Notes: generated by a model from the sequence alone, not told the origin. A stretch of 64,000 nucleotides of DNA from Devosia sp. ZB163 (GCF_028613635.1 NZ_JAQRMY010000004.1:1-64000), one strand, 5' to 3'; shown: positions 26,039-35,001, counted from the stretch's first letter. Translations and numbers: made by a program.

Positions 26039-26383
26039 CTAGGTCGAGGCCATGGCCTTGCGCGACTTTGCCGGTCGCTTCGCGGTGCGTGCCTCGAGGA
26101 GCCGCCGGGTTTCCAGCAGGCTGATCCTGAGCGCGAAGAGCAGGTCGCGGACGCAGCCGACGCGCACGGCATCGAAGCCGACAAGGCGGGGGCTGACGCT
26201 GTCGATCGCGTCAAGCTCGTCCTGCAGGCTGGCCAGCAGTTTTTCGGTGTGCGCGACCTGCTTCTTGGTCACGCGCCCCGAACCTGCCGCAAGTTGACGA
26301 AGGTGATCGGCGTCGTCCTCCCAGTCGGAGTACGACAGGCCATCAATCACCAGTGGTGAGTACGCAGGCCGTTCCACTTCCAT
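26039..26383 (-). CDS. Hypothetical helical protein
   Basis: The 114-residue protein is charged and helical, with VGCVRDLLFALRISLLETRRLLEA near the middle and a Lys/Arg/Ala-rich tail. No family is recognised. The nearest GGAAG is too far upstream to be a good ribosome binding site. The amino acid composition is more natural than in the opposite frames, so I keep it as a probable gene. Confidence 0.45.
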   Translation of the reverse strand: MEVERPAYSPLVIDGLSYSDWEDDADHLRQLAAGSGRVTKKQVAHTEKLLASLQDELDAIDSVSPRLVGFDAVRVGCVRDLLFALRISLLETRRLLEARTAKRPAKSRKAMAST

Positions 26384-26425
26384 GAAAAATGGAAATACTT
26401 CCAGCCCAAGGCGAAATTGCGACGA

Positions 26426-27331
26426 TCAGCTGTGCGCGGCGATCAGTGCCGCCAAAGTATCTCGTTCGCCCGGGTCGAGGTCAGTCAACGGCGGGCGGAC
26501 CTTGCCGGCGCCGCGTCCGACGAGGTCGGCGCCTGCCTTGACCAGCGAGACAGCGTAACCGCGCTTGCGGTCGCGCAACTCGATCAGGGGCAGGTAGAAG
26601 CCCTTCATCAGCGCGTCGATGGTCGCGGTGTCGCGCTGGCGGACGGCGCGGTAGAAGCGCAGGGCCAGTTCGGGGACGAAGTTGAACACGGCCGACGAGT
26701 AGGTGGTGACGCCCATCTCGAGATAGGGCTGGGCGAAGACCTCGGCTGTCGGCAGGCCACCGATATGGACGACGCGGTCGCCCAGCCGGTAGGCGATGCG
26801 CTGCATGAGCTGCAGGTCGCCGATGCCGTCCTTGTAGCCGATGAAGTTGGGGCAGGCCTCGGCGAGCTGCTCGAGCGAGGCTGGCGAGAGGCGGCTGTTG
26901 TCGCGGGCGTAGTAGATGACGCCGATGCCGACCGCGGCGCAGATGGCCTTCATGTGGGCCAGCACGCCGGCCTCCTCGGCCACCATCAGGTAGTGCGGCA
27001 GGACGAGGATGCCGGCGGCGCCGGCCGCCTCGGCACGCCGGGCGAGATCGACGGCCATGCGGGTGCCGTAGCCGACGCCGGCAAGCACCGGCACGTCGGC
27101 GGCGCTGTTCTCCACGGCGGTGCGGATGACGTTGTCATACTCGTCATAGCCGATGGAGAAGAACTCGCCCGTGCCGCCGGCAGCAAAGAGGCCCGCGGCG
27201 CCAAACGAGGACAGCCACTGGAGACGCCTGGCGTAGCTCGGGGCATCGAACTCGCCATTGGCGTCGAAGTCGGTGACGGGGAATGAGAGCAGTCCGGAAC
27301 CGATCTTGGCCTTGATCTCGTCGAAGGACAT
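26426..27331 (-). CDS. kdgD: 5-dehydro-4-deoxyglucarate dehydratase (KdgD, DapA superfamily)
   Basis: The 301-residue protein has the KdgD pattern: GLLSFPVTDFDANGEF at the N-terminus and LFAAGGTGEFFS near 48. Lys167 in FIGYKDGIGD should form the Schiff base, with Tyr140/141 nearby. It dehydrates and decarboxylates 5-keto-4-deoxyglucarate to alpha-ketoglutarate semialdehyde. It is the step after galactarate/talarate and glucarate dehydratases, both encoded in this locus. AGGAGA lies 6 bases before the ATG. It is divergent from the transporter operon. Confidence 0.9.
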   Translation of the reverse strand: MSFDEIKAKIGSGLLSFPVTDFDANGEFDAPSYARRLQWLSSFGAAGLFAAGGTGEFFSIGYDEYDNVIRTAVENSAADVPVLAGVGYGTRMAVDLARRAEAAGAAGILVLPHYLMVAEEAGVLAHMKAICAAVGIGVIYYARDNSRLSPASLEQLAEACPNFIGYKDGIGDLQLMQRIAYRLGDRVVHIGGLPTAEVFAQPYLEMGVTTYSSAVFNFVPELALRFYRAVRQRDTATIDALMKGFYLPLIELRDRKRGYAVSLVKAGADLVGRGAGKVRPPLTDLDPGERDTLAALIAAHS

Positions 27332-27351
27332 TCACGTCTCCTGCTCAGATT

Positions 27352-27359
27352 AGTATGAT
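27352..27359 (+). promoter_or_regulatory. Candidate GntR operator, copy 2
   Basis: AGTATGAT within AGTATGATTACT, an AGTA-N4-TACT palindrome, 21 bases upstream of the kdgD start on the minus strand. Confidence 0.5.
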
Positions 27360-27436
27360 TACTTGCGACTATCACCACCATTCCGGTCGTGTCAACGCAC
27401 TGCGTGGCGGTTCTCAACGGGGTGTTGCGCACAGGC

Positions 27437-27444
27437 AGTATGAT
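27437..27444 (+). promoter_or_regulatory. Candidate GntR operator, copy 3
   Basis: AGTATGAT just upstream of the TTGACA -35 element of the transporter operon, a position suited to blocking RNA polymerase. Confidence 0.45.
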
Positions 27445-27765
27445 TGGTCGTTGACAGGTGTGGGATTGACCGACAGATTGAGTTACGTTCGGCATGACGA
27501 GTGACGCCGACGGCCGCACAACGTCCCGGGGGAGGGAGGGCGACGTGAAACATACACCGTTGAACACCCCCGGTTCTTTCCGGTCTCGGGCGCTCCAGTT
27601 CGCTCGTGCCGGTGTCGAGCACTTCCACACACCATGCATCCCGACAGGCGCCGATTGTGCGCAGGAGGCCTTGTTGCGATGATCTAGCGATCCCGTGGGG
27701 AGACCTGGGCATGCGGTGGAGGGACCGACTGCCCGGAACGGAAAATCAGAAGGAGGAGACCAATC

Positions 27766-29169
27766 ATGGACAAGAACAAGTTCAGCCGCCGCGACATCCT
27801 GCGTGGCTCGGCGGCAGTGGGCGCCGGCATGGTGTTGGGCGCGAACGGGTTGCCCGTATTCGCCCAGGACGCGCCCAAGCCCGACGAGGCGCTGCCCGTG
27901 GGCGCCAGCGGCAAGCTGACCGTCATTCACCGCACCGAGTATTTCGAGGCGGCTCAGACGGCCTTCCGCGACACGGTGCAGGCCTTCGCGGATTCCAAGG
28001 GCGTCCAACTCGACATCTCGACCACGAACCCGGAGTCGTTCGGCGACTTCATGGGAAAGATGACGGCGGCAGTGAAGGCCGGCAATCCGCCGGATTTCGC
28101 CTACACGTCGAACGTGTCGATCTCGCAGTTGCACCTGCTCGACCTGGTCGAGGACATGACCGACGTGGTCGACGAGGCCGTCAGGCTCTACGGCGACATC
28201 ATGCCGGGCCTGAATGCTGCCAAGACGGCGCAACTCGACGGCAAGTGGTGGGCCGTTCCGCTGATCGGCACGACGACGGGCTATTATGCGCGTGGCGACA
28301 AGCTGAAGGAAAAGGGCATCGACCCCGCTTCGCTGAAGACGATCGTCGATCGCCGCGAAGCAGCGCTCGCCATTTCCGGGCCCGACTTCTACGGCTGGGG
28401 CTTCACCCCCAACCAGTCCGGCGACGGCTTCGGCTTCCTGATCGCGACGGTGCAGGCCTTCGGCGGCCACTTTACCGACGAGACGGGCCAGGTCGTCACC
28501 TTCAACTCTCCGGAGACCGTGGCGGCCTTCGAGTTCCTGCGCGAAACCTACGACCGCAACGGCAAGTATGCCGCCATGCTGCCGCCGGGTGTCGAGAGCT
28601 GGAACGACACGGGCAACAACGAGGCCTGGCTCGCCGGGCAAATCGGGTTCACCCAGAACGCCTTCTCGATCTATGCGCAGTCCAAGCGCGACGCGAACCC
28701 GGTCTATCCGAACACCCTGCTGCTGCAGGCGCCGGCGGCGATCAACGGCGACAGCCGTGACGGCGGCAACGTCGGCGGCTGGATGACCGTGTTCAAGGGT
28801 GCTCCGAACGCGGCGCTCGCCAAGGAACTGGCGCTCAACCTGCTCGACCCGGTGAACTTCAGCAAGATCGCGTCGCTGGGCAGCGTGCTGTTCACGCCGG
28901 CTTACCAGAAGCTCTGGACCCCCGAGCTGCTGGCTGCCGAACCGAACCTTGCGACCATCAAGCAAGCGGTGGACGTCACCGATCCGTTCCTCGGCCAGTC
29001 GTGGCCGGCGAACCCGAACGCGGGCGTCGACGCCATCCGCGCGCAGGGCGTGCTCGAGCAGTCGGTCGGCAACGTCATCTCGGGCCGTATGTCGCCCGCC
29101 GATGCAGTCAAGGATGCCCACCAGAAGATGGTCGACCTCTTCGAGGAGGGCGGGATCATGCAGCCCTAA
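27766..29169 (+). CDS. Sugar ABC transporter substrate-binding protein (family 1, Tat-exported)
   Basis: The 467-residue protein begins with a twin-arginine signal (SRRDILRGSAAVGAG), ending near AFAQ-type VFAQD at about residue 34. The rest is a family 1 solute-binding protein (KLTVIHRTEYFEAAQTAF, later GKWWAVPLIGTTTGYYARG). It should bind a sugar acid in the periplasm and feed the permease encoded downstream. Export through Tat suggests folding before export. A hairpin separates it from the permease gene. Confidence 0.85.
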   Translation: MDKNKFSRRDILRGSAAVGAGMVLGANGLPVFAQDAPKPDEALPVGASGKLTVIHRTEYFEAAQTAFRDTVQAFADSKGVQLDISTTNPESFGDFMGKMTAAVKAGNPPDFAYTSNVSISQLHLLDLVEDMTDVVDEAVRLYGDIMPGLNAAKTAQLDGKWWAVPLIGTTTGYYARGDKLKEKGIDPASLKTIVDRREAALAISGPDFYGWGFTPNQSGDGFGFLIATVQAFGGHFTDETGQVVTFNSPETVAAFEFLRETYDRNGKYAAMLPPGVESWNDTGNNEAWLAGQIGFTQNAFSIYAQSKRDANPVYPNTLLLQAPAAINGDSRDGGNVGGWMTVFKGAPNAALAKELALNLLDPVNFSKIASLGSVLFTPAYQKLWTPELLAAEPNLATIKQAVDVTDPFLGQSWPANPNAGVDAIRAQGVLEQSVGNVISGRMSPADAVKDAHQKMVDLFEEGGIMQP

Positions 29170-29185
29170 GGCTGCACTGCTTCCT

Positions 29186-29216
29186 GGCCGGAGGGCGGCA
29201 GCGCTGCCCTCCGGCC
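29186..29216 (+). promoter_or_regulatory. Strong intercistronic hairpin after the binding-protein gene
   Basis: GGCCGGAGGGC (29186-29196) and GCCCTCCGGCC (29206-29216) form a perfect 11-bp stem with a 9-base loop. There is no T-run, so it is more likely an mRNA-stabilising or attenuating hairpin that keeps the binding-protein message in excess over the permease message. Confidence 0.6.
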
Positions 29217-29310
29217 ATCGTGTGTCGAATGCGGCTGTCACATCGTGACGCCCGACGGCGCCCAACTACTGCACCAGCCACCGGTGCTTCAGCTGGAAGG
29301 AGGCTTGACT

Positions 29311-31266
29311 ATGGACAAGCGCATCACTCTCGACATGCCCGTTAGCGGCACCACTACCGCCGCGCGTCCGCGGTTCAAGCTCAAGAATATATTCGGCCGC
29401 GACTGGAAGATCGCCTACCTGTTCGTGCTGCCGATGGTCGTGCTGATGGCCGGGTTGATCTTCTGGCCGTTCATCAGCGCCATCCTGATGTCGATGACGA
29501 CGTTCAATTTCAACACCGGCGACACGGTGCAGGTGGGGCTGAGGAACTACCAGCGGCTCTACACCAATTCGGACTACCTGCTGAGCCTTTCGAACACGAT
29601 CAACTTCACGTTCTGGTCGCTGTCGATCAAGTTCGTCACCGGCATGACCATCGCCATGATCCTCCACTCCAAGTTGCCCTGGCGCAACCTGATGTCGGCG
29701 ATCATGCTGCTGCCGTGGATCGTGCCCGAAATCGTCACCGCGCTGGCCTGGAAGTCGATCTACGACCCGCTGTTCGGTGGCCTCAACCCGATCCTGCAAG
29801 GCGCGGGCCTCATCGACAAGCCGCTCGGCTGGCTGTCGGATTCGAACCTCGCGCTGGGCAGCGTGATCGCGGTGAACGTCTGGAAGGGCATTCCGTTCTT
29901 CACCCTGCTGCTGCTTGCCGGCCTCAAGGCGATCGATACCGAACTCTATGAATCGGCCGAAGTCGATGGCGCCAATGCCGTGCAGCGCTTCCGCTACATC
30001 ACGCTGCCGGGCATGCGCTACGTGATCCTCGTGGTGCTGCTGCTCAGCTTCATCTCGACCTTCAACCAGTTCGGGCTGATCTTCCTGATGACCGGTGGCG
30101 GGCCGAGCGGCGCCACCCGCCTCTATTCGATCCTCGCCTATGAAAAGGCGATCGGCTCGCTGCAATATGGCCCCGGCAGCGCGATTGCGCTCAGCGTGGC
30201 GCCGCTGATGGCGTTCCTGATCTACCTGCTGTCCAAGTACATGCGGCACGACGAGCGCGCCGCAGGCGTGCAGAAGCCGGGGCTCGGCATCGGGAAGTTC
30301 TTCGGCCGGCTGTTCAGCTTCGTGCTCGATATCTTCTTCTGGCCATTCGACATGCTGAACCGCGGCATCGAGGTGCTGGGCCGGTCGCTGCGCAAGCGCA
30401 TGACCGGGTCGGTCGAGAAGCCGGTGTTCAAGCCGCAGGGCCGCGAACGCATGGGGATCGGCATCCGCATCCTGATCCTCTTGCCGATCATGGTGTTCGT
30501 GCTGTTCCCGTTCTACTGGGTGCTGATCACCTCGTTCAAGACGACGTCCCAGATCAGCCAGCGGCAATCGATCTTCTGGCCGAGCCCGCCAACGCTCAAC
30601 CAGTACCAGGAGCTGATCTTCGGCTCGCCGTTCCTGGTGTGGCTGGGGAACTCGATCCTGGTCGCGGCCCTGAGCACGGTCATTTCCGTGGCGATTGCAG
30701 CACTGGCGGCCTATGCGCTGACCCGGCTGAAGTTCCTCGGGGCAGGGCTGCTGACGACGGCGATCCTCATCACCTACCTGCTGCCCGGCACGCTGATCTT
30801 CATCCCGCTCTACCAGACGCTGAGCGATCTCGGGCTGATCAACAGCTACGGCGCGCTGCTGACCACCTACCCGACCTTCCTCGTGCCCTTCGCGACCTGG
30901 GTGCTGATCGGCTACTTCCGCTCGATCCCGGTGGAGCTCGAGGAGGCGGCGATGATCGACGGGGCGAGCCGGCTGTACGCCTTTATCCGCATCACGCTGC
31001 CGCTGGCGGCGCCGGCGCTGCTCTCGGTGGCTCTGTTCGCCTTCACCAATGCGTGGAACGAGTTCCTCTTCGCCTTCGTGTTCATCACGTCGGAGTCGCT
31101 GAGGACGCTGCCGATCGGGCTGCAGTCGATGGTGGTGGGCGACATCCTGCCGTGGGGTGAACTGATGGCAGCGTCGCTGCTGACAGCGATCCCGGTGGCG
31201 ATACTCTACATGTATGCGCAGCGCTTCCTTGTCGGTGGGCTAACCGTGGGGGCCGTGAAGGGCTGA
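29311..31266 (+). CDS. Fused double ABC permease (MalF-like plus MalG-like domains in one chain)
   Basis: The 651-residue protein joins two sugar permeases usually made as separate subunits. The first (about 30-315) has the coupling loop YESAEVDGANAVQRFRYITLPG. A charged linker follows (about 320-385). The second (about 390-650) has the matching loop EEAAMIDGASRLYAFIRITLPL. There are about 12 membrane helices. It should form the whole membrane channel with an ATPase bound to each loop, but no ATPase gene lies in this window. AAGGAGG precedes the ATG at 29311. Confidence 0.85.
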   Translation: MDKRITLDMPVSGTTTAARPRFKLKNIFGRDWKIAYLFVLPMVVLMAGLIFWPFISAILMSMTTFNFNTGDTVQVGLRNYQRLYTNSDYLLSLSNTINFTFWSLSIKFVTGMTIAMILHSKLPWRNLMSAIMLLPWIVPEIVTALAWKSIYDPLFGGLNPILQGAGLIDKPLGWLSDSNLALGSVIAVNVWKGIPFFTLLLLAGLKAIDTELYESAEVDGANAVQRFRYITLPGMRYVILVVLLLSFISTFNQFGLIFLMTGGGPSGATRLYSILAYEKAIGSLQYGPGSAIALSVAPLMAFLIYLLSKYMRHDERAAGVQKPGLGIGKFFGRLFSFVLDIFFWPFDMLNRGIEVLGRSLRKRMTGSVEKPVFKPQGRERMGIGIRILILLPIMVFVLFPFYWVLITSFKTTSQISQRQSIFWPSPPTLNQYQELIFGSPFLVWLGNSILVAALSTVISVAIAALAAYALTRLKFLGAGLLTTAILITYLLPGTLIFIPLYQTLSDLGLINSYGALLTTYPTFLVPFATWVLIGYFRSIPVELEEAAMIDGASRLYAFIRITLPLAAPALLSVALFAFTNAWNEFLFAFVFITSESLRTLPIGLQSMVVGDILPWGELMAASLLTAIPVAILYMYAQRFLVGGLTVGAVKG

Positions 31267-31326
31267 CCGACAGGCGGGCGGGCGCAACCTCGCCTGCTTC
31301 TTCCAATCGTCTTTCGGGAGGGCAGG

Positions 31327-32658
31327 GTGCCGCACTCGACACCGATCGTTACCGGCATGCGCGTCGTGCCGGTTGCGGGGCAGGACAGCATGCTGCTCAA
31401 CCTGAGCGGCGCCCACGCTCCGTTCTTCACGCGGAACATCGTCATCCTCACCGACAGTGCCGGCAATATCGGGCTCGGCGAGGTGCCGGGCGGTGAGGCG
31501 ATCGCCTTCACGCTCGAGGAGGCGAGGCACTTCGTCGAGGGGCGAGAGATCGGGCTCTACCGGACGATCCTGCGCGAAGTCGGCGACGCCTTCGCCTCGC
31601 GCGATGCCGGGGGGCGGGGGCTGCAGACCTTCGACCTGCGCGTCGCAGTGCACGCCGTGGCCGCGCTCGAATGCGCGCTGCTCGACCTGATGGGCCAGTT
31701 CCAGGGCGTGCCCATGGCGGAACTGCTCGGCGACGGGATGGTGCGTTCCGAGGTGCCGATGCTGGGCTACCTGTTCTATGTGGGCGACCGCACGCGCACG
31801 CCGCTTGGCTACCGCGTGCCGCCGCCGGGGGCAGACGGCTGGATGCGCGTGCGCGACGAGCCGGCGCTCGACGCCGAGGCCATCGTGCGGCAGGCCGAGG
31901 CGGCAGAAGCGCGTTACGGTTTCCGCGACTTCAAGCTCAAGGGCGGGGTGCTGTCGGGGCAGGAGGAGGCCGAGGCGATCGAGGCGCTGTCCGACCACTT
32001 CCGCGGAGCACGGCTGACGATCGACCCCAATGGGGCGTGGTCGCTGGAGGAGGCAGTCGGCATCGGCAAGCGGCTCGAGGGCATCCTCGCCTATGCCGAG
32101 GATCCGTGTGGTGCGGAGGCCGGGTTCTCGGGTCGCGAGATTCTCGCCGAGTTCCGGCGGCGCACCGGGCTCAAGGTCGCGACCAACATGATCGCCACCG
32201 ACTGGCGGCAGCTGGATCATGCGCTACGGCTGGGTAGCGTCGATATTCCGCTGGCCGACCCACATTTCTGGACGCCGCGCGGCTCTATCGACGTGGCCCG
32301 ATTGTGCGCGCGCTGGGGGCTGACGTGGGGTTCGCATTCGAACAACCATTTCGACATTTCGCTGGCGATGTTCACGCAGGTCGGGGCGGCCGCCCCGGGG
32401 GAGATCACGGCGCTCGACACGCACTGGATCTGGCAGGACGGGCAGCGGCTGACGGCCGAACCACCGATGATCCGCGACGGGGCGGTGGCGGTGCCGGAGC
32501 GTGCCGGGCTCGGTGTCGAACTGGACGAGGCCGCACTCGAGGCGGCGCATCTGCTCTATCGCTCACTGCCGGCCGGGGCGCGCAACGACGCGGCGGCGAT
32601 GCAGTTCGTGATCCCGGGCTGGGCGTTCGATCCGAAGCGGCCGGCGCTGGTGAGGTAG
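31327..32658 (+). CDS. gudD: Glucarate dehydratase (enolase superfamily)
   Basis: The 443-residue protein matches GudD in length and motifs: [19 protein letters not shown] near the N-terminus, Lys203 and Lys205 in FKLKGG, DPNGAW, EDPCG, NMIATD, and the His in GSHSNNHFD. It converts D-glucarate to 5-keto-4-deoxyglucarate for the KdgD-like enzyme. The start is GTG with GGGAGG upstream. It is 60 bases after the permease gene, likely in the same operon, which suggests the transporter brings in glucarate or related acids. Confidence 0.85.
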   Translation: MPHSTPIVTGMRVVPVAGQDSMLLNLSGAHAPFFTRNIVILTDSAGNIGLGEVPGGEAIAFTLEEARHFVEGREIGLYRTILREVGDAFASRDAGGRGLQTFDLRVAVHAVAALECALLDLMGQFQGVPMAELLGDGMVRSEVPMLGYLFYVGDRTRTPLGYRVPPPGADGWMRVRDEPALDAEAIVRQAEAAEARYGFRDFKLKGGVLSGQEEAEAIEALSDHFRGARLTIDPNGAWSLEEAVGIGKRLEGILAYAEDPCGAEAGFSGREILAEFRRRTGLKVATNMIATDWRQLDHALRLGSVDIPLADPHFWTPRGSIDVARLCARWGLTWGSHSNNHFDISLAMFTQVGAAAPGEITALDTHWIWQDGQRLTAEPPMIRDGAVAVPERAGLGVELDEAALEAAHLLYRSLPAGARNDAAAMQFVIPGWAFDPKRPALVR

Positions 32659-32663
32659 GGGCG

Positions 32664-32754
32664 GTTGTCGCGTCCCTCTCCCTTAGGGGTGGGGTGGTGC
32701 GGTGATCGCCGATGGACCCCCACCCCCAACCCCTCCCCTCAAGGGGGAGGGGAA
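32664..32754. repeat. Palindromic intergenic repeat, copy A
   Basis: Two GC-rich inverted repeats in tandem, the second being CCCCTCCCCTCAAGGGGGAGGGG. It is nearly identical over about 50 bases to copy B at 33025-33117. The two copies flank the small DUF1127 gene. It may also terminate the gudD transcript. Confidence 0.6.
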
Positions 32755-32767
32755 CTCACCTGAGGCT

Positions 32768-32926
32768 CTAGCGGTCGATGCTGCGGAAGGTGCCCGGGTC
32801 GATCCCGAGGGCGTCGAGGTCACGCCGGCGTGGCTGGAGGCCGTTCTCGACGGAACCGGCGGCGCGCGCCGCGGCAGCTAAGGTGCCGAAGGCGGATTTG
32901 AGATTACGGACGAAACGACTGGTCAT
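32768..32926 (-). CDS. DUF1127-type small protein
   Basis: This 52-residue gene reads MTSRFVRNLKSAFGTLAAA at the N-terminus. Its C-terminal half (RRRDLDALGIDPGTFRSID) is the typical DUF1127 pattern of a short Arg-rich helix, then DL..LGI. The ATG has GGAGA 7 bases upstream. Such proteins bind RNA in Rhodobacter (CcaF1) and affect growth or stress responses in other alphaproteobacteria. The gene is between palindromic repeats and opposite to its neighbour gudD. Confidence 0.7.
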   Translation of the reverse strand: MTSRFVRNLKSAFGTLAAAARAAGSVENGLQPRRRDLDALGIDPGTFRSIDR

Positions 32927-33024
32927 GCTCTGGTCTCCTGACACCACAAGTGGTGGGGCAGGGGGCCGAGCGTTAGGGCGCCTGTTGCATGGGAGCCGTG
33001 CGGGACGCGCCGAGGTTGAGGCCG

Positions 33025-33117
33025 TCGCTTCCCTCCCCTTGCGGAGGGGTTGAGGAGGGGGCGGGGATCACCGATGGATCCCCACCCCCAGCCCCTCCCC
33101 TCAAGGGGGAGGGAGCT
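33025..33117. repeat. Palindromic intergenic repeat, copy B
   Basis: Second copy of the element at 32664-32754, with the same hairpin (CCCCTCCCCTCAAGGGGGAGGG). It lies between the DUF1127 gene and the 3' end of the dehydratase gene that follows on the minus strand. Confidence 0.6.
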
Positions 33118-33125
33118 TACGTTGA

Positions 33126-34280
33126 TCAGGCGAACCAGGTGGTGCCGGGGTACTGGTGGGCCTTGGCGACGTCGAAGTTGAGGTCGAGGCCGATGCCGGG
33201 GCGGTCGGTGACGGTGATCTTGCCGTCCTTGATGATCTCGCCGCCGTCGGTGATCGTCGACCAGTAGTCGCGATGGAACCAGTGGAACTCGAGGACGAGG
33301 AAGTTCGGCACGGTGGCGCAGACATGCGCGGAGGCCATCGTCCCGATCGGTGACGACACGTTGTGCGGCGCGAAGGGCATAGAGTAGATCTCGGCCATGT
33401 TCGCGATCTTGCGGCACTCCGACAGGCCCCCGCACTTGGGGATGTCGGGCATGATGATGTCGACGGCGTGCTTCTCGATCAGGTCGCGGAAGCCATGGCG
33501 CAGGTAGAGGTTCTCGCCGGCGCAGATCGGCGTCGAAGTGGCCTGGGTGATCTCGCGCATGGTGTCGATGTTCTCGGGCGGGATCGGCTCCTCGAGCCAC
33601 ATGAGCTTCAGGTGCTCGAGATCGCGGGCGAGGCGGATGGCGCTGTGCTTGTCGAGGCGCGTGTGGAGGTCCGCGGCGACCTCGACGGTGGGGCCTGCGG
33701 CGGCAACCACCATCTCGGCCAGTTGCACCATGCGGTCGTGCTCCCAGCGGTCCGGCGTCATGTTGAAGCGGTCCTTGACGAAGCCCGCCGTCTCGCTGCC
33801 GTGGTGGCCGTATGCGAAGATATCGAGGTCGATCTTGAGCGCGGTGAATCCGGCTTCCAGCACCTCGTCGACGACGCGCTTGATCTCGTCCATGTTCATG
33901 CCGGGCTCGACTTCGCAGTCGCAGTAGACCCGGATGTCGTCGCGGAACTTGCCGCCGAGCAGGTCGTAGACCGGGGCCTTGAGCGCCTTGCCCTTGAGAT
34001 CCCAGAGCGCGATCTCGATGCCGGTCAGCGCCGTGATCAGCGCGCCGGCGAAGCCGCCCTCGAAGACGAGGCTGCGCCGCATTTCCTCGAAGATCGCATC
34101 GATTGCGAAGGGATCGCGGCCGACCAGCTTGGGCGCGAATTCCTGGATGATGGCGATGGCCTGATGTCCGCCATGGACACATTCGCCGAGACCGGTGACG
34201 CCGGCGTCGGTCTCGATCATGACCCACAAGTGCATGCAGTGACCGCGGGTGGCCGCGGTCCTAACCGAAGTAATCTTCAC
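33126..34280 (-). CDS. Mandelate racemase/enolase-superfamily sugar-acid dehydratase
   Basis: The 384-residue protein shows the D-galactonate-dehydratase-like arrangement: Lys149 and Asp151 (LKIDLD), Asp204 in AADLH, Glu230 in EEPIPPE, Glu256 in GENLY and His306 in APHN. The DLH ligand motif differs from the talarate and glucarate enzymes in the same locus. The exact acid substrate cannot be read from sequence. I start at GTG 34280, which has GGAGG upstream, instead of the longer frame. Confidence 0.8.
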   Translation of the reverse strand: MKITSVRTAATRGHCMHLWVMIETDAGVTGLGECVHGGHQAIAIIQEFAPKLVGRDPFAIDAIFEEMRRSLVFEGGFAGALITALTGIEIALWDLKGKALKAPVYDLLGGKFRDDIRVYCDCEVEPGMNMDEIKRVVDEVLEAGFTALKIDLDIFAYGHHGSETAGFVKDRFNMTPDRWEHDRMVQLAEMVVAAAGPTVEVAADLHTRLDKHSAIRLARDLEHLKLMWLEEPIPPENIDTMREITQATSTPICAGENLYLRHGFRDLIEKHAVDIIMPDIPKCGGLSECRKIANMAEIYSMPFAPHNVSSPIGTMASAHVCATVPNFLVLEFHWFHRDYWSTITDGGEIIKDGKITVTDRPGIGLDLNFDVAKAHQYPGTTWFA

Positions 34281-34381
34281 GTCTGAAACCCCTCCAGGAT
34301 AACGCGATCTCCCGTTCGCGTTCTCTATGTGTAGAGGCTGCAAGGGGGCAGGTCGAGCGTCGGAAGATAGGACTTTTGGTC

Positions 34382-34414
34382 AGAAGCCCCGGCGGGAGGG
34401 ACGCCGGGGCTTCT
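34382..34414 (-). terminator. Strong hairpin downstream of the Spy-like gene
   Basis: AGAAGCCCCGGCG and CGCCGGGGCTTCT form a perfect 13-bp stem with a 7-base loop. It is the likely end of the minus-strand Spy-like transcript, although the T-run is poor. Confidence 0.5.
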
Positions 34415-34461
34415 CGGTACGGCTGAGGCGACCTCACGCGGAGCGAGGTCGGCCTTGGGGA

Positions 34462-35001
34462 TCAGCCGTTCGACTGGGCGCCCGGGCGCGGGGCGTGGGG
34501 CTGGTCCATGCCGCGGCCGGGCATCAGCTCGTGCTTCTGGGTGTCGGTCAGGCTGCCGTAGAAGGTCTTGAAGTGCGGCAGGAGCTCGCTCATGGCGGCG
34601 AGGCGGGCTTCATCGAACTTCAGCCGCTGCTCGAGGCGCTGGATCAGGTCCGCGCGTTCCTTGCTGGCAGTGGCGCCCGGGCGGATGGTGTCGCACTGGT
34701 CGGCGAATTCGGTCTGGGCGGTGAGGGCCGAGGTGCGGAAGTCCTCGAACAGCTTCTCCTGCTCCTTGGTCAGTTCGAGCCTGCCGGCCATGCGGTCGAG
34801 GCGACGCTCGAGCCGGTCGGCGGCGCGATCGTTGCAGGAGAACTGGGCGAAGCGGAAGGCGCCGCCGTCGCGACGGAACTCGAGCATACGGCCGGTGTCG
34901 TGGCGCTGATGCTGCGGGCCGGCAGCGAAGGTGGGGCTCATGGCGGTGAGGCCGAGGGCGGCGACGAGGGCGGCGAAGAGTGAGGCGCGGGTCGGGGTCA
35001 T
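34462..35001 (-). CDS. Spy/CpxP-like periplasmic protein with LTxxQ motifs
   Basis: The 179-residue protein has a signal peptide (ending near FAAGPQ), a helical body with the two LTxxQ motifs (LTKEQ and LTDTQ), and a Pro-rich C-terminus. These are the features of Spy/CpxP-type periplasmic chaperones or envelope-stress sensors. The ATG at 35001 has GGGAG upstream. Confidence 0.75.
   Translation of the reverse strand: MTPTRASLFAALVAALGLTAMSPTFAAGPQHQRHDTGRMLEFRRDGGAFRFAQFSCNDRAADRLERRLDRMAGRLELTKEQEKLFEDFRTSALTAQTEFADQCDTIRPGATASKERADLIQRLEQRLKFDEARLAAMSELLPHFKTFYGSLTDTQKHELMPGRGMDQPHAPRPGAQSNG

Larger units (their letters stand above)
27332..27765. promoter_or_regulatory. Divergent control region between kdgD and the transporter operon
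   Basis: This 434-base stretch has no convincing gene. It carries AGTATGAT at 27352 (near the kdgD start) and at 27437. The second copy lies 6 bases upstream of a perfect TTGACA (27451-27456), followed after a 17-base spacer by CAGATT (27474-27479), a weak -10 for rightward transcription. A ribosome binding site, AAGGAGG, precedes the ATG of the binding protein. Confidence 0.55.

Noticed and set aside
29186-29216. Hairpin after the binding-protein gene as an intrinsic terminator
   Set aside because: There is no T-run, and the permease gene follows in the same operon. An mRNA-stability role fits better.
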